64,000 bases of DNA from Laguncularia racemosa (GCA_037954665.1 JBBMOL010000230.1:558001-622000), one strand, 5' to 3'; positions 1 to 11,663 are shown, counted from the stretch's first letter. A program made the numbers and translations. The notes: a model not told the origin generated them from the letters alone.

Positions 1-1606
1 TAAGGTTAAAGCTTTTCCCCTAGTGAACAAGCGTATACTTATTAGAAAAGCCATCATGAACAACCTTCCTATCAAATTGCCATGGCCTCCCCAACAACAC
101 ATGACGCGCTTGCATTGGCACTACATCACATAACACCTCATCCTCATACCTACCAATGCGAAAAGCAATCAAGGCTTGCTTACTTACCTTAGTCTCGCCA
201 CTGCAATTTATATGGACTAGGGTGTTTAGTAGTCTTGAGTCCCAACCTCTCGACAATAAAATTACTCACCACATTGGTGCAACTTCCTCCATCAATGATC
301 AAACTGCAAATGTGATCACCTAAATAACATCTAGTATGAAAGATATTTTCTCTTTGCACCTCCTCTTCTTCCTTCACCTGCACATTCAAAACTCGCTTCA
401 CTATCGCCACTGACATCCCTACTGCAGGCTCCTCATCATCACTAGCATCCTCTAATGGAGGCATATCATCTTCTTCACTATCCCCCTCAGTCTCATACTC
501 ACCATCATCACGCTGAATCATCACACGCCTATTTGGACATTGACTAGCAATATGACCTCTACTTTGGCATTTAAAACATCTAATGTCACAATTTCTAGAA
601 GTAGAAGAATCAGGGTTACCTTGGTTACTAGGAGTAGAACCCGCTTGTCTCAACTCTCCTTTTGGTTTGGTGGGTAAAGGCTTTTCTTCCTTCTTCCATT
701 GGTTAGTCTTCCAGGTGGATGAACCAGTACCCTATTGAAACCGTGCATTACTACTACCTTTCCGCCTGTGTTGGTTCTCAACCTTTATAGCCATATGAAC
801 CATATCCTCTAATTCTACATAATGCTGCAATTCAACAACATTTTGAATTTCTCTATTCAATCCAGCAAGAAATCTAGCCATGGTAGCCTCTCTATCCTCC
901 TCTACATTCGCCCTGATAATCGTTACTTCCATCTCCTTGAAGTACTCATCCACACTTCGGCTTCCTTGCCTAAGAGTTTGCAATTTGTTGTGCAATTCAC
1001 GATAGTAATACGTAGGCACAAACCGCTTCTTCATCACCCTTTTCATCTCTTCCCACGACTCAATAGGTGGTTCGCCATTCCTTCTCCTATTCAACATTAG
1101 TTGATCCCACCACACTATGGCATAATCCGAAAATTCAATGGCAGCAAGTTTCACTTTCTTTCTCCCACTATAGTTATGATAATCAAGCACCATCTCCACC
1201 TTCTTCTCCCACTCTAAGTACGCCTCGGGATCATTCTTCCCTTGGAAAGGAGGAATCTTCATCTTTATGCTACTCAATTGATTATCCTCTCTATTCCTAT
1301 CTCCTCTATCTTCCCAATCCCTAGTTCCTCTATTCCTACCACTATATCCTCGATAACTCCCGATAGAAGGCTCATCAAATTCATCATCTGACATTTCATC
1401 TCCACCCCTTGGTACTCTCCTAGAACAACTCTCCCTCTTACGCTCTTGGAAGACATTTTTAGATTGCTCTAGTCTTTGCTCTACCATCTCATGAATTTGT
1501 TCCATTCCCTCCTGAAACATTCTCTTCATCTCACCCTCAACGCCTCAATCACTAACCTAGCATCAAACCTTCCCCTCTTACCTCTAGGAGAATGTTGCCT
1601 CGACAT
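1..1606 (-). pseudogene. gag: gag-protease of element A, broken
   Basis: The start ATG (1604-1606) gives MSRQ, as in Q and R. The protein would form the particle (Gag, with a CCHC knuckle CFKCQSRGHIASQC) and a retropepsin-like aspartic protease with the intact motif LIIDGGSCTN. Breaks seen: a one-base loss just before the MKRMFQEGMEQ segment (about 1530), a TAG at about 732 where R has CAG, a deletion of about 14 bp near 210 that shifts the protease C-terminus, and a TAG at 20-22. The RT and integrase lie beyond the left edge. Not functional as seen. Confidence 0.88.
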
Positions 1607-2090
1607 AGTTCCTATAGAAAAGATTAGTATTAACACAAATATATATATGATTAAACCTCACAATACACTCCCTTACGTGTTTCGCTCAAATGATGATATC
1701 ACACAGTCACTCGTGTATTCTCATAAACAATGATGATATCAACTCGCCAATTCCTCTTCTTAATTCTCTTAGAACTAACCCAAACTACACCAATTCCCTT
1801 CCGTAGAATTCAAAACAACTCTAGGGTTCATAAATTTCCTCTTTTTCTTTCCGAATTGTTTTTTTTTTTGCCTTTGTGTGCTGCTCTTGATCACTTTCCC
1901 TTTTTCTTTTTTTCTTTTTTGTCGTGATTCTTCCTTTTTTTCTTTTGTAACAAAATTGAATTAGAAGGCACTACACTTTCAATAGACAAGCAACACTATG
2001 AAATTGAATATGAACAATTGATATGAACGACTGGAGTTAGGGTTTTGATGTTACCTTCCTCAAACCGAGCTGACGTGTTAACAAACCTAG
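1607..2090 (-). other. Untranslated leader of element A between PBS and gag
   Basis: No open frame of interest. It contains a long purine-rich tract on the minus strand (T-rich on the plus strand, about 1850-1960), matched in position by similar tracts in Q (43300-43420) and R (53500-53635), so it belongs to the family and is not a local accident. Confidence 0.7.
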
Positions 2091-2102
2091 GCTCTGATAC
2101 CA
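2091..2102 (-). promoter_or_regulatory. Primer-binding site, initiator tRNA-Met (element A)
   Basis: On the minus strand this reads TGGTATCAGAGC, the standard 12-nt complement to the 3' end of plant initiator tRNA-Met, placed 3 nt inside the LTR end. It defines the 5' LTR and the orientation. Confidence 0.9.
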
Positions 2103-2105
2103 AAC

Positions 2106-3006
2106 TGATACGAACTACACCAACGTGTGACGAAACCCAATACCAATACGTTCGGAATTCGTTACCTAAGATGCCAAACACCCTCAAGTGGAAACCGCGA
2201 CCCGTTGTCTATAAGCGAGACAAGAACCTTGGTATAATATAAAGACGCCACAATCGGGATGAAAGACCGATTGATAAGTCGGGATGAACGCTACGGAAAT
2301 AAAATCCGATAAGTTCTAGATTAGTTCTTTAAAGAACCAAGAGAGGAATTCTCTCAAAAGTGTTTTCAAACTTTTCAATGTTGTATATTCTATATTCTAA
2401 CCCTAGGAGCTTTATATTAGGGTTTACAATTCGTAAAAATAAAGCCCAAAACGACATAACTTAGATAAGTTGCGTAAAAAACAAAAAACAAACATGTAGG
2501 CCGGTGGTGTAGACATGAAGGCTAGCGGCCTTGGAGCCGGCCTTGAGCCGGTGTTGAAATATACACGACCAGCGTTTGAAATGTACACGACCGTGTACTT
2601 CTGGCCGTGTATCTTTCTGTGGAAATCTTTCCAATGTACACGACCGTGTACTTCTAGTCGTGTATCTTTCTATGGAAATCTTGACAACATACACGGCCGT
2701 GCCTTTGAACCGTGTATGATTCTGTGTAACCTCCAGACTCCTACACGGCCGTGCCTTGTAAAGACACGCCCTCTTCAACCCGTATCCATTATGACTTGTA
2801 CAAGAGCAAGGGCATTCCCATGGTTGTTCCAATCCATTCCAACTTCATGATTGCTCCAATCCTTTCCGGCTTCGTGGACATCTTTTATTAACCCATTAAG
2901 TGCTTCCTTGAATCATTTCGCTCGATTTCTTGTGATTGGTCCAGGTGGCACTTCAAGAGGATCCACATTCCATCTTCTGGCTTGGCTCGCATCATGGATC
3001 TCATTA
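2106..3006 (-). repeat. 5' LTR of element A (about 901 bp)
   Basis: The boundary next to the PBS is TGATACGAAC at 2106 (the LTR 3' end GTATCA in element sense) and the other end is at 3006. It aligns along its length with the 783-843 bp LTRs of Q and R. The first part in element sense still encodes a DPLEVPPGPITRNRAKRF-like peptide, the same peptide that extends Pol into the LTR in R. A block of palindromic ACACG..CGTGT repeats lies at about 2562-2790. Confidence 0.85.
2562..2790 (-). repeat. Degenerate about 50-bp tandem repeats with ACACGGCCGTG-type palindromes in LTR A
   Basis: At least three units are visible. Each holds a TACACGACCGTGTAC or TACACGGCCGTG palindrome, a second CCGTGTAT half about 8 nt on, then TTCTGTGGAAATCTT or a variant. 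The array corresponds to the 52-53 bp array in R and to a shorter version in Q. Confidence 0.8.
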
Positions 3007-3208
3007 AAGTATTTATTTGTGCTTCAATTATTCTAATATACTTGAAGTGATAAGAAGTATTTGTTGCATTGGTGACTTGTTGCACCGTGGGTGTACAAGT
3101 GTGTGTGTTGTTATCCAAACTTGTTATTGTGACGTGGTGAAGTGAAGGGAGTGTGCTACAAATTATTTGAGATTACATTTGTATTTCAAATAAATCGCAT
3201 CCACAAAC

Positions 3209-4530
3209 ATGTCTTATGATAGTGTGAATGGGCACATTGGCAATGAGGCCAATAGCCAAGTGGGTGGCAGACCAGGTCGTCGAAATACAAGTGGAAGAAC
3301 TTTAGACGAGCAACTTCAGGACCTTACCACAATTGTTGCTACATTAGCAACAAGAATTGATAGGATGACATTACTACCAACACCTGTGGTAAACCTTCAG
3401 GCACCACCTAGAGTAGAAGGAGATTATCATGCTCTTAAGAAGACACAGATGATAATTTTGGGGTTAATCCATACCCAGATAGGGAATTTAGACCACCTCA
3501 AGGACTAGAGTGTGCAAAGCTACAGATGCCTTCATTTGATGGTAAGGGTTCTGCCGATGATTACCTAGACTAGGAAGACCAAGTTGAGGGTCTTTTCGAG
3601 TGTTATGAGATTGATGATGAGTCCGTGGGTACGTCTCGCAGCTATGGAGTTCACAGGGTATGCCGCTTTGTGGTGGAAAAATATGGTGATTAGCAGGCGA
3701 AGGGATGGGGGGATCGAAATACACACTTGGAGAGACATGAAATGAGTTTTGAGGAATAGGTTTGTACCGAAACACTACAGGCATGAGTTATTTATGCGTC
3801 TCCAAACACTAAGACAGGGGGGTAAAATAGTGGATGACTATGTACAGGAGTTTGAGACAATAGTGATTAGATGTGGATCAGTTGAACCTCCTAAACAAAC
3901 CCTAGCACGTTTTGTATCTAGGTTGAAGTATGAGATAGCTTGTGTAGTTGAGCTTCAGAGATATAGTACACTTGATGAGGTTATACAGTTAGCCCTGAAA
4001 GTGGAAAGACAGAGACAATCCTATTCTTTCAGGATACTAGGAGCAGACTACTAGGGAACCAAACTGTTCAGGGTCAGTTATGTTCTCCTTTAGAGACACT
4101 ACAGGTTCACGAGCAATTGAGTACACCATTGGAGTATTCTGAGGATCAGAGTCAGATGAGTCTATCATTAGAGGGCCAGAATGTTTAGAGACATTTGTGT
4201 TCACCTTCAGTGGTCTCAAAGGGCAATGAGCAGTTGGGCCAACCACTAGAAGACCATCAAGATCAGCGACATACAAATGAGTTAGAAAAGGAGGATACAA
4301 TATCAGTGAAATGGGTTGAGATAGGGGACACCTCAGTGGATAATGGTTCATTATTTGTGTTGCAAATGAGATACATCCTAGAAATGGAGGAGAGAAGACA
4401 ATCACCACTTGTAGTATTTCAGATATTAGGATTCTGCAGAGATATTTCTTCAGGTGGCTTGCTAGGAGGAAACAAAGTCTCTACTGCATTTGATCTACAA
4501 GATTTGAGGAAAAATCCTTTTGAGGCCTGA
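3209..4530 (+). pseudogene. gag: Gag-like polyprotein of N1, degenerate, with an unrelated C-terminal part
   Basis: It starts MSYDSVNGHIGNEANSQVGG, like P (MSNDSMNGGIGNEANSQVNG) and D. The retrotransposon Gag core is readable in pieces: the LQMPSFDGKGSADDYLD region (about 3520-3570), the WRDM region (about 3730) and RFVPKHYRHELFMRLQTLRQG (3755-3820), ending near VERQRQS at about 4020. Frameshifts near 3440 and stops near 3572 and 3740 break it. After 4030 the frame does not show the CCHC knuckle or protease found in P and D. Instead it encodes a polar stretch (QTVQGQLCSPLETLQVHEQL, then LEDHQDQRHTNELEKEDT) ending with a stop at 4528-4530. I do not recognise that part. Confidence 0.7.
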
Positions 4531-4535
4531 GGAGA

Positions 4536-5555
4536 TGATAGGAATAAAAATCCGACAAGACTTATCATCAGGGCAAGAACTAAAGGATTTCAAATCTTGG
4601 CGATGAGGGCCCATTTTGAGCAGATTGACCCCGGAATTATTTATATATTAACCTCTTTTCTATTATTCTTGTATTGTGTTTTCCAATAGGCACACTTTTC
4701 ATATTTTATAGGACAATGGACAAACTCCCTTAGACTCAGCTTGTGGGTTATCCATGGACCGACCTGAACCGGCGATGAGTTGAGCCGATGGATCCTATAG
4801 AAGACCGGCATCTTGAAGACTATTTCTTTTATATATTTACTCTTTTATGAACTATTTTGGATTTTGGAAAACTTTTATTTCCTTGTAATTTTCATTTACG
4901 GTTAGCCACCTTAAAAGTGGCAAAATTGTAATTTTGAGCACTTTTTAACCCTAGGAGTAGTAGCAAGTATAAATACTTGCTTAAGAGAGGGTTTGAGGAG
5001 GCCATATTTTGCAGATTTGAGAGACACACTTCACGTGTGAATTAGGGTTTCTTTCCTTAGTTCCAAACTCTTATCAATTTAACCCAAGAATTGGAATTGT
5101 GGCGAGTGCGACGAAGGCGAATTTTGAGTCATATCAATTCAATTTTGTTGTATGTTCATTTCTTCTCTAGTGAGTCATATCTAGGGTAGATTTGAATCTT
5201 TCTTGGACATATTGGTGATTGTAATTCGTGGATAATCATCTTGTAAGGTTGATTGTTCATTGAGATTGAATTGCTCTTTAGTGATTGGCGTGAATTGGCA
5301 TGGATGGAAGGGTTTGAGTTCATGGTTTTTGTGCTTTTCTTTTTCATCCATTTCACGTGTAATTCTCTTGTTCTTATTGTTGATTAGTGAAATTGACCCT
5401 TAGTGGGAGTTAATTGAATCTTTGAACCATTGGATTTCATTAAAGTTCCATTAGGGTCACGCAATTTCTTAGTCTATTGAATCGATTGCATGAGACTTGA
5501 GAATTGTTTTTCTTGAGTCATTTGATTGTGCTTGAAAGTGGTCTTGAGCACATCA
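4536..5555 (+). repeat. 3' LTR of N1 (about 1020 bp)
   Basis: It begins TGATAGGAAT after the purine tract GAGGCCTGAGGAGA and ends GAGCACATCA. The R-U5-like part, with GCAAGTATAAATACTTGC (about 4965-4983) as a probable core promoter region and AGAATTGGAATTGTGGCGAG, is shared with LTRs of P, D and array Y. The boundary at 5555 abuts an LTR in the opposite orientation. Confidence 0.8.
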
Positions 5556-6055
5556 ACTAGGATTAACCCCAATTCCCACACGTTAAGTTCTTGTGTCTAA
5601 CCTGCAAAATAGACTCCTCAAACCCTAACTATAAGCAAGTATTTATACTTGCTACTCCTAGGGTTAGAAAATGGTCAAAAATTATAAGTTTGCAACTTTT
5701 AAGGTGGCCGGTCCTAATTGGAAATTACAATAAAATGAAAGTGTCCCAAAAGAAAATACAACATAAAATAGTTCATAAAAGAATTACAAAGTACAAAATA
5801 TCATAAGTGTTCATGAGCCAATGCTTCCGAATGGAAACAATCACCGCGAAACTTTGATTGTAAATCTGAAGATGTCACGTGTCCTTCACCTAGTGTAAGA
5901 CATATCGGCATCCCATGGAGAATTATTATTGTACCTGTAAGATTATTTCTCAAATACTTATTAGACGAAAAGAAATGACATAAAATACGAGTGATTTGGA
6001 TCATCATCCAAATTGAGTTCTGAAAGTATCGATGGTACCGAAAATTTTCCCATCA

Positions 6056-6069
6056 TCGATACCCAAAGA
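6056..6069 (-). promoter_or_regulatory. PBS remnant fusing LTR1 to LTR0 (a twin lies at 7070-7083)
   Basis: The minus strand reads TCTTTGGGTATCGA here and TCTTTTGGTATTGA at 7070-7083. The TTTGGTAT core looks like the start of a tRNA-Met-type PBS. The last bases would be the purine-tract end (..GA) immediately before the next LTR start TGATGG. Confidence 0.6.
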
Positions 6070-7069
6070 TGATGTGCTCAAAACCAAGTCTAAGCACAAT
6101 CAAAGGAATCAAAGAAAACAAATCACAACTCAAATACAAACTGGTCCAATTGGATGACAATTTACGTGAACTCCTTTAGAAATTTGATGAAAACCAAAGA
6201 TCAAATGATGCAATTGAAATCCATATATGTAATCTTCACCATATAATAACAAGAATAATTGAATTCGACATGAATCAAACCAAAACGTATTGATCAAAAC
6301 CGTGGCATCAACTTCCTTTACAATTCCAATTCACGCCAACAATGAAATGATGTTGATTTTAGGTACTAAAGAACAATCAATCTTTAACAAATAATTCTTC
6401 ACAAATTTGCAATCACAAATATTTCTAAGAAACTCCAAATCAACCCTAGATATGACTCACTAGAGGTGAAATGAAAAACAACAATGAAAGAAATTGATAT
6501 GACTCACAACTTCCCCTTGTTGCACTCGCCACAATTCCAATTCTTGGGTTGAAATTGATAAGAGAATTAGAACTAGGATTGACCCTAATTCCCACACGTT
6601 AAGTTCTTGTGTCTAATATGCAAAATGGCCTCCTCAAACCCTACTATAAGCAAGTATTTATACTTGCTACTCCTAGGGTTAAAAAATAGTCAAAAATTAT
6701 AAGTTTGCAACTTTTAAGGTGGTCGGTCCTAATTGGAAATTGCATTAAAATGAAATTGTCCCAAATGAAAATACAACATAAAATAGTTCATAAAACAATT
6801 ACAAAGTACAAAATATCATAAGTGTTCATAAGCCAATGCTTCCGAATGGAAACAATCACCACGGATCTTTGATTGTAAATATGAAGATGTCACGTGTCCT
6901 TCATCTAGTGTAAGACATATTGGCATCCCGTGGAGAATTATTATTGTACCTGTAAGATTATTTCTCAAATACTTATTAGATGAAAAGAAATGACATAAAA
7001 TACGAGTGATTTGGATCATCATCCAAATTGAGTTCTGAAAGTATCGATGGTACCGAAATTTTCTCATCA
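6070..7069 (-). repeat. LTR1 of array Y, complete
   Basis: It is a full 1000-bp LTR on the minus strand with TG...CA ends, starting TGAGAAAATT and ending TTGAGCACATCA. It aligns with LTR2 and LTR0 over their shared parts with only scattered differences. It also matches the N1 3' LTR in the promoter-like centre. Confidence 0.82.
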
Positions 7070-7083
7070 TCAATACCAAAAGA

Positions 7084-7908
7084 TGATGTGCTCAAAACCA
7101 AGTCTAAGCACAATCAAATGAATCAAAGAAAACAAATCACAACTCAAATACAAACCGGTCCAATTGGATGACAATTTACGTGAACTTCTTTGGAAATTTG
7201 ATGAAAACCAAAGATCAAATGATGCAATTGCAATCCATATATGTAATCTTCACCATATAATAACAAGAATAATTGAATTCGACGTGAATCAAACCAAAAA
7301 GTATTGATCAAAACCGTGACATCAACTTCCTCTACAATTCCAATTCACGCCAACATGAAATGATGTTGATTTCAAGTACTAAAGAACAATCAATCTTTAA
7401 CAAATAATTCTTCACAAATTTCGATCACAAATATGTCCAAGAAACTCCAAATCAACCCTAGATATGGCTCACTAGAGATAAATGAAAAACAACAAAGAAA
7501 GAAATTGATATGACTCACAAATTCCCCTTGTCGCACTCGCCACAATTCCAATTCTTGGGTTGAAATTGATAAGAGAATTAGAACTAGGATTGACCCTAAT
7601 TCTAACATGTTAAGTTCTTGTGTCTAATATGCAAAATGGCCTCCTCAAACCCTACTATAAGCAAGTATTTATACTTGCTACTCCTAGGGTTAGAAAATGG
7701 TTAAAAATTACAAGTTTACAAATTTTACGGTAGCCAGTCCTAATTGGAAATTACAATAAAATGAAAGTGTGCCAAAAGAAAATACAACATGAAATAGTTC
7801 ATAAAACAATTTCAAAGTACAAAATATCATAATTAAAATACGAGTGATTTGGATCATCATCCAAATTGAGTTCTGAAAGTGTCGATGGTGCCAGAAATTT
7901 TCCCATCA
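7084..7908 (-). repeat. LTR2 of array Y, internally deleted
   Basis: Same ends as LTR1, but about 175 bp are missing between AAAATATCATAA and AAATACGAGTG near 7831. It directly abuts the leader of element P at 7909. Confidence 0.78.
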
Positions 7909-8373
7909 CAATGTGAATTGTTATGTGTGTGTAGTGGTGGTTGAAGTGGTTGCATTATGTATGTGTGTAGTGTGTGTGGCATTGTGAATTTAAAGAGTTG
8001 TGTGTGGTGTAAGGTGTTGCACATGAGACTTAAAGTGTAAGTGTGAACCGTGACTAAGAATGGAAATCGAGTAGTGAAGTTTGAAATTCAAAAACAAACA
8101 TTTAAGTGTGAAAGTTATTGAGTCTCATTACCTAAAAACTTGCTTAGTTGAATTCAATATCTTAAATACTTAGAAGTGTTTATTTGTGCTTCATTTATTT
8201 TGCTATACTTGAAGTGTCAAGAAGTAATTATTGTTTTTGGTGACTTGTTACACTGTAGGTGTATAAGTGTGTATGTGTGGTGTTGTCTAAACGTGTTATT
8301 ATAACGTGGTGTTGTAAGGGGAGTGTGCTACAAATTGTTAAGATTATACTACAACAAATCACATCCACAAGCA
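7909..8373 (+). other. Leader of element P
   Basis: GT-rich noncoding leader with TGTGTGTAGTGGTGG-like tracts, collinear with the D leader (about 26030-26526). The stretch from about 8170 matches the start of N1. No convincing ORF. Confidence 0.65.
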
Positions 8374-10098
8374 TGTCAAATGACAGTATGAATGGGGGGA
8401 TTGGCAATGAGGCTAATAGCCAAGTTAATGGAGGACAAGGTCATCATACTGTAGGTAGAAGAACTTGGGATGAACAACTTTAGGACCTTACTACCATTGT
8501 TGCTACATTAGCAACAAGGATCGATAGGATGACAGTGCCATAACTACCAGTGGCAAATCCTTAGGCACCACCAAGAGTAGCTCCACAAAACATCCAGAGA
8601 GAGGGAGTAGTAGGAGGAGTAAACATGGGAGGAGAATGGAAGGAGATCAACATCCCTATAGGGAGGAGAGGGATGATAACTTTGGGATCAATCCTTACCT
8701 AAATAGAGATTTTAGGGCACCTAGGGGCTTAGAATATGTGAAGCTGCAAATGCCTTCATTTGATGGCAGGGGTTCAGTAAATGACTATCTAGATTGGGAG
8801 GATAAAGTTATGGGCCTTTTTTAATGTTATGAGATAGATGATAACACCTGAGTTCGACTTGCTGCTGTTGAATTCATAGGGTATGTCACCTTATGGTGGA
8901 AAAAGTTGGTGATCAGTAGGCAAAGGGATGAAGAGGTTGAAATTCATACTTGGAGAGACATGAAAAGGGTTTTGAGGAAACGGTTCATTCTTGAGCATTA
9001 TAGGTAGGAATTGTTTATGCAACTTCTGACTTTGAGATAGGGAAGCAAAACAGTGGATAATTATGTGCAAGAATTTGAAACTTTGATGACCAGATGTGGA
9101 TCAGTAGAACCTCCGAGCAAACCCTGGCATGTTTTGTATTTGGGTTAAAATATGAGATAGCATGTGTAGTTAAGCTTTAAAGATTTAAAACACTTGATGA
9201 GGCTATAAAGTTAGCCTTGAAAGTAGAAAGGTAAAGGCGATCTAATCCATTCTGGGTTACTAGTAGTAGGCCCAATACTATTACTAGGTCCATGGGGGCT
9301 GATGGTCAATCGGGTGGACCTAAGGGAGTAGGTGAACCTGTCAAGGTAATGGACAGAGTTACCCCTAGCACAGATAGAGAGAAAATGACTTTTAGGAAGG
9401 GTAAAGAGGTAATTGGACTTGATGTTAGGTAAACTGTACCAAAAACAATTAGTGTGAAAATGCACTAGGTTAAATGCTTTAAATGCATGGGATTTGGTCA
9501 TATGGCTACATAATGTCCTAATAAGAGAGTCATGACAGTCATGGAGGGTACTAAAGAAGAAGAAAAGGATGAAAAAGAATCCGTCAAGCCTACAAACCTG
9601 TTTATAACATTGTAGGAGTATTATGATGATCCAAACGTTGAGACACATGAGAGGGAATAGGTGAACAATATTTACCTATTAACGTGTTGCACAGGATTTT
9701 GACTATATCTCCAAATGCTAGGGACAAACAAAGGGATAACATATTCCATGCATCTTGCAGGATCCGAGGCAACCTATGTGTACTAATCATTAATAGTGGT
9801 AGTTGCACTAATGTTATATCTACTTCATTAGTAGATAAATTACAACTAACCACTAGTCCACATCCCAGCCTTATAATTTGCATTGGTTAGACAATTGAGA
9901 TAGTGTGCGTGTTACACAAAGGGTAAAGCTGCCAATTAGTGTAGGAAAGAAATACCATGATGAGATCATTTGTGATGTGATTCCCATGTGTGCCTTCCAT
10001 TTGTTGTTAAGTAGACCCTGGATGTTTGATAGAAAGGTGTTACATGATAGATTCAGAAATATTTATATGTTTCGAAAGGCAGGGTCCAAAGAGTATTG
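8374..10098 (+). pseudogene. gag: Gag-protease of element P, heavily mutated
   Basis: It starts MSNDSMNGGIGNEANSQVNG. Legible blocks in order: the DNFGINPYLNRDFRAPRGL segment (about 8668-8735), the KLQMPSFDGRG segment (about 8740), a degraded Gag core to about 9240, a zinc knuckle (KCFKCMGFGHMAT, C lost, about 9470-9515), the protease core with LIINSGSCTNV (about 9783-9815; D shows IIDSGSCTN), and the RPWMFDRKVLHDRF block (10015-10055). Many in-frame stops replace Gln codons, for example TAG in ACTTTAGGACC at about 8480 where D has CAG. No RT follows. Confidence 0.78.
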
Positions 10099-10213
10099 AC
10101 GCCTATGTCTCCACCAGAGGTACACACTTTTTAAGAGAAAATCAGGACTATTTATGTTTCTTTTAACAGTCGAGCAAACAAGTCTACAAAGGCATCAGGG
10201 TTTAGTCTAAGAA

Positions 10214-10218
10214 ATGAC
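10214..10218. repeat. Target-site duplication ATGAC of T (partner 22508-22512)
   Basis: ATGAC immediately precedes the LTR at 10219 and immediately follows the LTR end at 22507. The 5-bp length fits Ty3/gypsy integrases. Confidence 0.9.
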
Positions 10219-11663
10219 TGATCGTTGCTAATCGTAGTTTTAATAAATTGAATTCTTGTTCTTAATCCTACTAAGAAGCAATAGGCAAGTGCACCTACCG
10301 TAGAGTAATATAGCAAGGAAGCACAAGGTCGTCCCTCAAAGATACACCAATTACTAGTACTAACTCTGTTCCTATTATCTAACCATCGCTTAATAATGTT
10401 GTTCGAAACTTGATTACTCTAATCTCAAAACTAATAACTCATTAACAACAATGGTCCTGAAGATTTATCAATTAACAAAAGCAACCTAGATCTTATTCTA
10501 CTCCTTCTCTATCATGTAATTCATTAGAGTTTTGAAGATTATCGTAATTGACTTCTTATACTATCTAATTCTCTAGTCAAGTTAACTACTTTCTTAAGTA
10601 TATTAACCTATCTAATCCTAGGTTTATCAAATAGGATCTCTCCTTAGTTAATAGCAACCTAGAATTGCATAAAGCACATGAATTCGCATCAAAATAATCG
10701 ATGTAAACAGAAGACTCTTGTTTCCTATCTCTAGAAGAACAATCAAATCTCATCAATTGCATTAGATTTAATCATATGAGCAATTTCTCAATTAACTAAT
10801 ATGATATCACGCATAAATTCATATTCCGGATCTATGAATCTAAGAAACAATTGAAGAACATGCAATTAATCATAAGAAAGTCAACAACTTTTCGTTAAAG
10901 ATCAAATCTTTATCACTTGATAGAGAAGTTTCAAATAAAATCTAGATCTAAGCTCTACTCCTCCATAAATTTGACAAGAGAAACACAATTACTAGAAGAA
11001 TAGACAAAGTTCATGGTCACAACCCTTAAAGATAAAATCTTTTTCTTCGTGGGTGTTCAATCTCCCTTGGAATCGATAAAATCTTCTTTCCCTTGCTATT
11101 ATGAGAGTGAGAGAAAATGAAGAATTCATAACCTCCCCTCTCTAGGGCGAACTGAAGCTCTATTTATACATGTACCCCGATTGGATATATACACAACCAG
11201 ATACACAAGTAGTGTATCTCATTTGCGTATCTCATGCTTGCTTCCAGGTGTCCTTCTGTGAATATACACGAGCAAGTACATGGGAGTGTACATTGGTCGT
11301 GTATTTGAAACATCATCGAACAAAAGCAAAACTTAGATACACAAGCAAAGTACATGGGCGTGTACTTTGCTTGTGTACTTTCTAGAAATCAACTTTAATA
11401 TACACAAGCAAAACAGAAAAGTGCATGAGCATGTATCTTGCTTGTATACTTTCCAGAATTTTTTCTTCACATGTAATGTATCCAACTCCTTCCAAACTTG
11501 CTCTAGCTCTTCAAAACTCCTTCCCTTAGCTTCAAAATACTCTAGAAGATCCTGAAATTAACATTCATTCCATTAAGCACCCTTTTCTTCAACAAATCAT
11601 CTAAAAATTCAACAATAAAGCACAATTTCATTACTCTAGATAAGGGTATTTTGTGACTTATCA
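10219..11663 (-). repeat. 3' LTR of element T (1445 bp)
   Basis: It runs from TGATCGTTGC to GACTTATCA on the plus strand. It is nearly identical to the other copy at 21065-22507. Its 11170-11450 part holds degenerate TACACGAGCAAG, AGTGTACATTGG and TCGTGTAT palindromic elements. Confidence 0.93.

Larger units (their letters stand above)
1..3006 (-). mobile_element. Element A: CRM-type Ty3/gypsy element, 5' part (window-truncated)
   Basis: Reading the minus strand from right to left there is a 5' LTR, a PBS for initiator tRNA-Met, a leader, then a gag-protease frame that runs off the left window edge. The Gag is closely similar to those of elements Q and R in this window and shows the CRM-type core around ESWEEMKRVM and the knuckle CFKCQSRGHIASQC. 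The right boundary is set by the LTR end at 3006, which reads TAATGAGATCC on the minus strand where R and Q have TGATGAGATCC. A interrupts the leader of N1, whose sequence resumes at about 3007-3012. The left TSD copy lies outside the window, so only one candidate copy (AAGTA, 3007-3011) is seen. Confidence 0.88.
3012..5555 (+). mobile_element. Element N1: gag-only non-autonomous LTR element, 5'-truncated by A
   Basis: The leader resumes at about 3012 with TATTTATTTGTGCTTC, matching the leaders of P (about 8177) and D (about 26342). A Gag-like frame begins at 3209 and the 3' LTR follows directly after a purine tract at about 4521-4535. No RT, RNase H or integrase motif lies between Gag and the 3' LTR. 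The 5' LTR and first part of the leader are lost to the left of A or outside the window. Confidence 0.75.
5556..7908 (-). repeat. Array Y: three tandem LTRs in inverted orientation joined by PBS remnants
   Basis: On the minus strand the order is LTR2 (7908-7084, about 825 bp), a 14-nt spacer, LTR1 (7069-6070, 1000 bp), a 14-nt spacer, then LTR0 (6055-5556, the first half only). Each LTR starts TGATGGGAAA or TGATGAGAAA and the complete ones end GAGCACATCA. LTR2 lacks about 175 bp that LTR1 has (the gap is near 7831). The spacers read TCTTTTGGTATTGA and TCTTTGGGTATCGA. They resemble the PBS context of D (ATTTGGTATCAAAGC) fused straight to the next LTR. No gag or pol remains. Confidence 0.85.

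Noticed and set aside
2461..2850. Overlapping 111-123 codon ORFs on both strands
   Set aside because: They lie in the palindromic repeat block of LTR A. Palindromes produce open frames on both strands, and the same sequence in R and Q is not conserved as protein on the plus strand.
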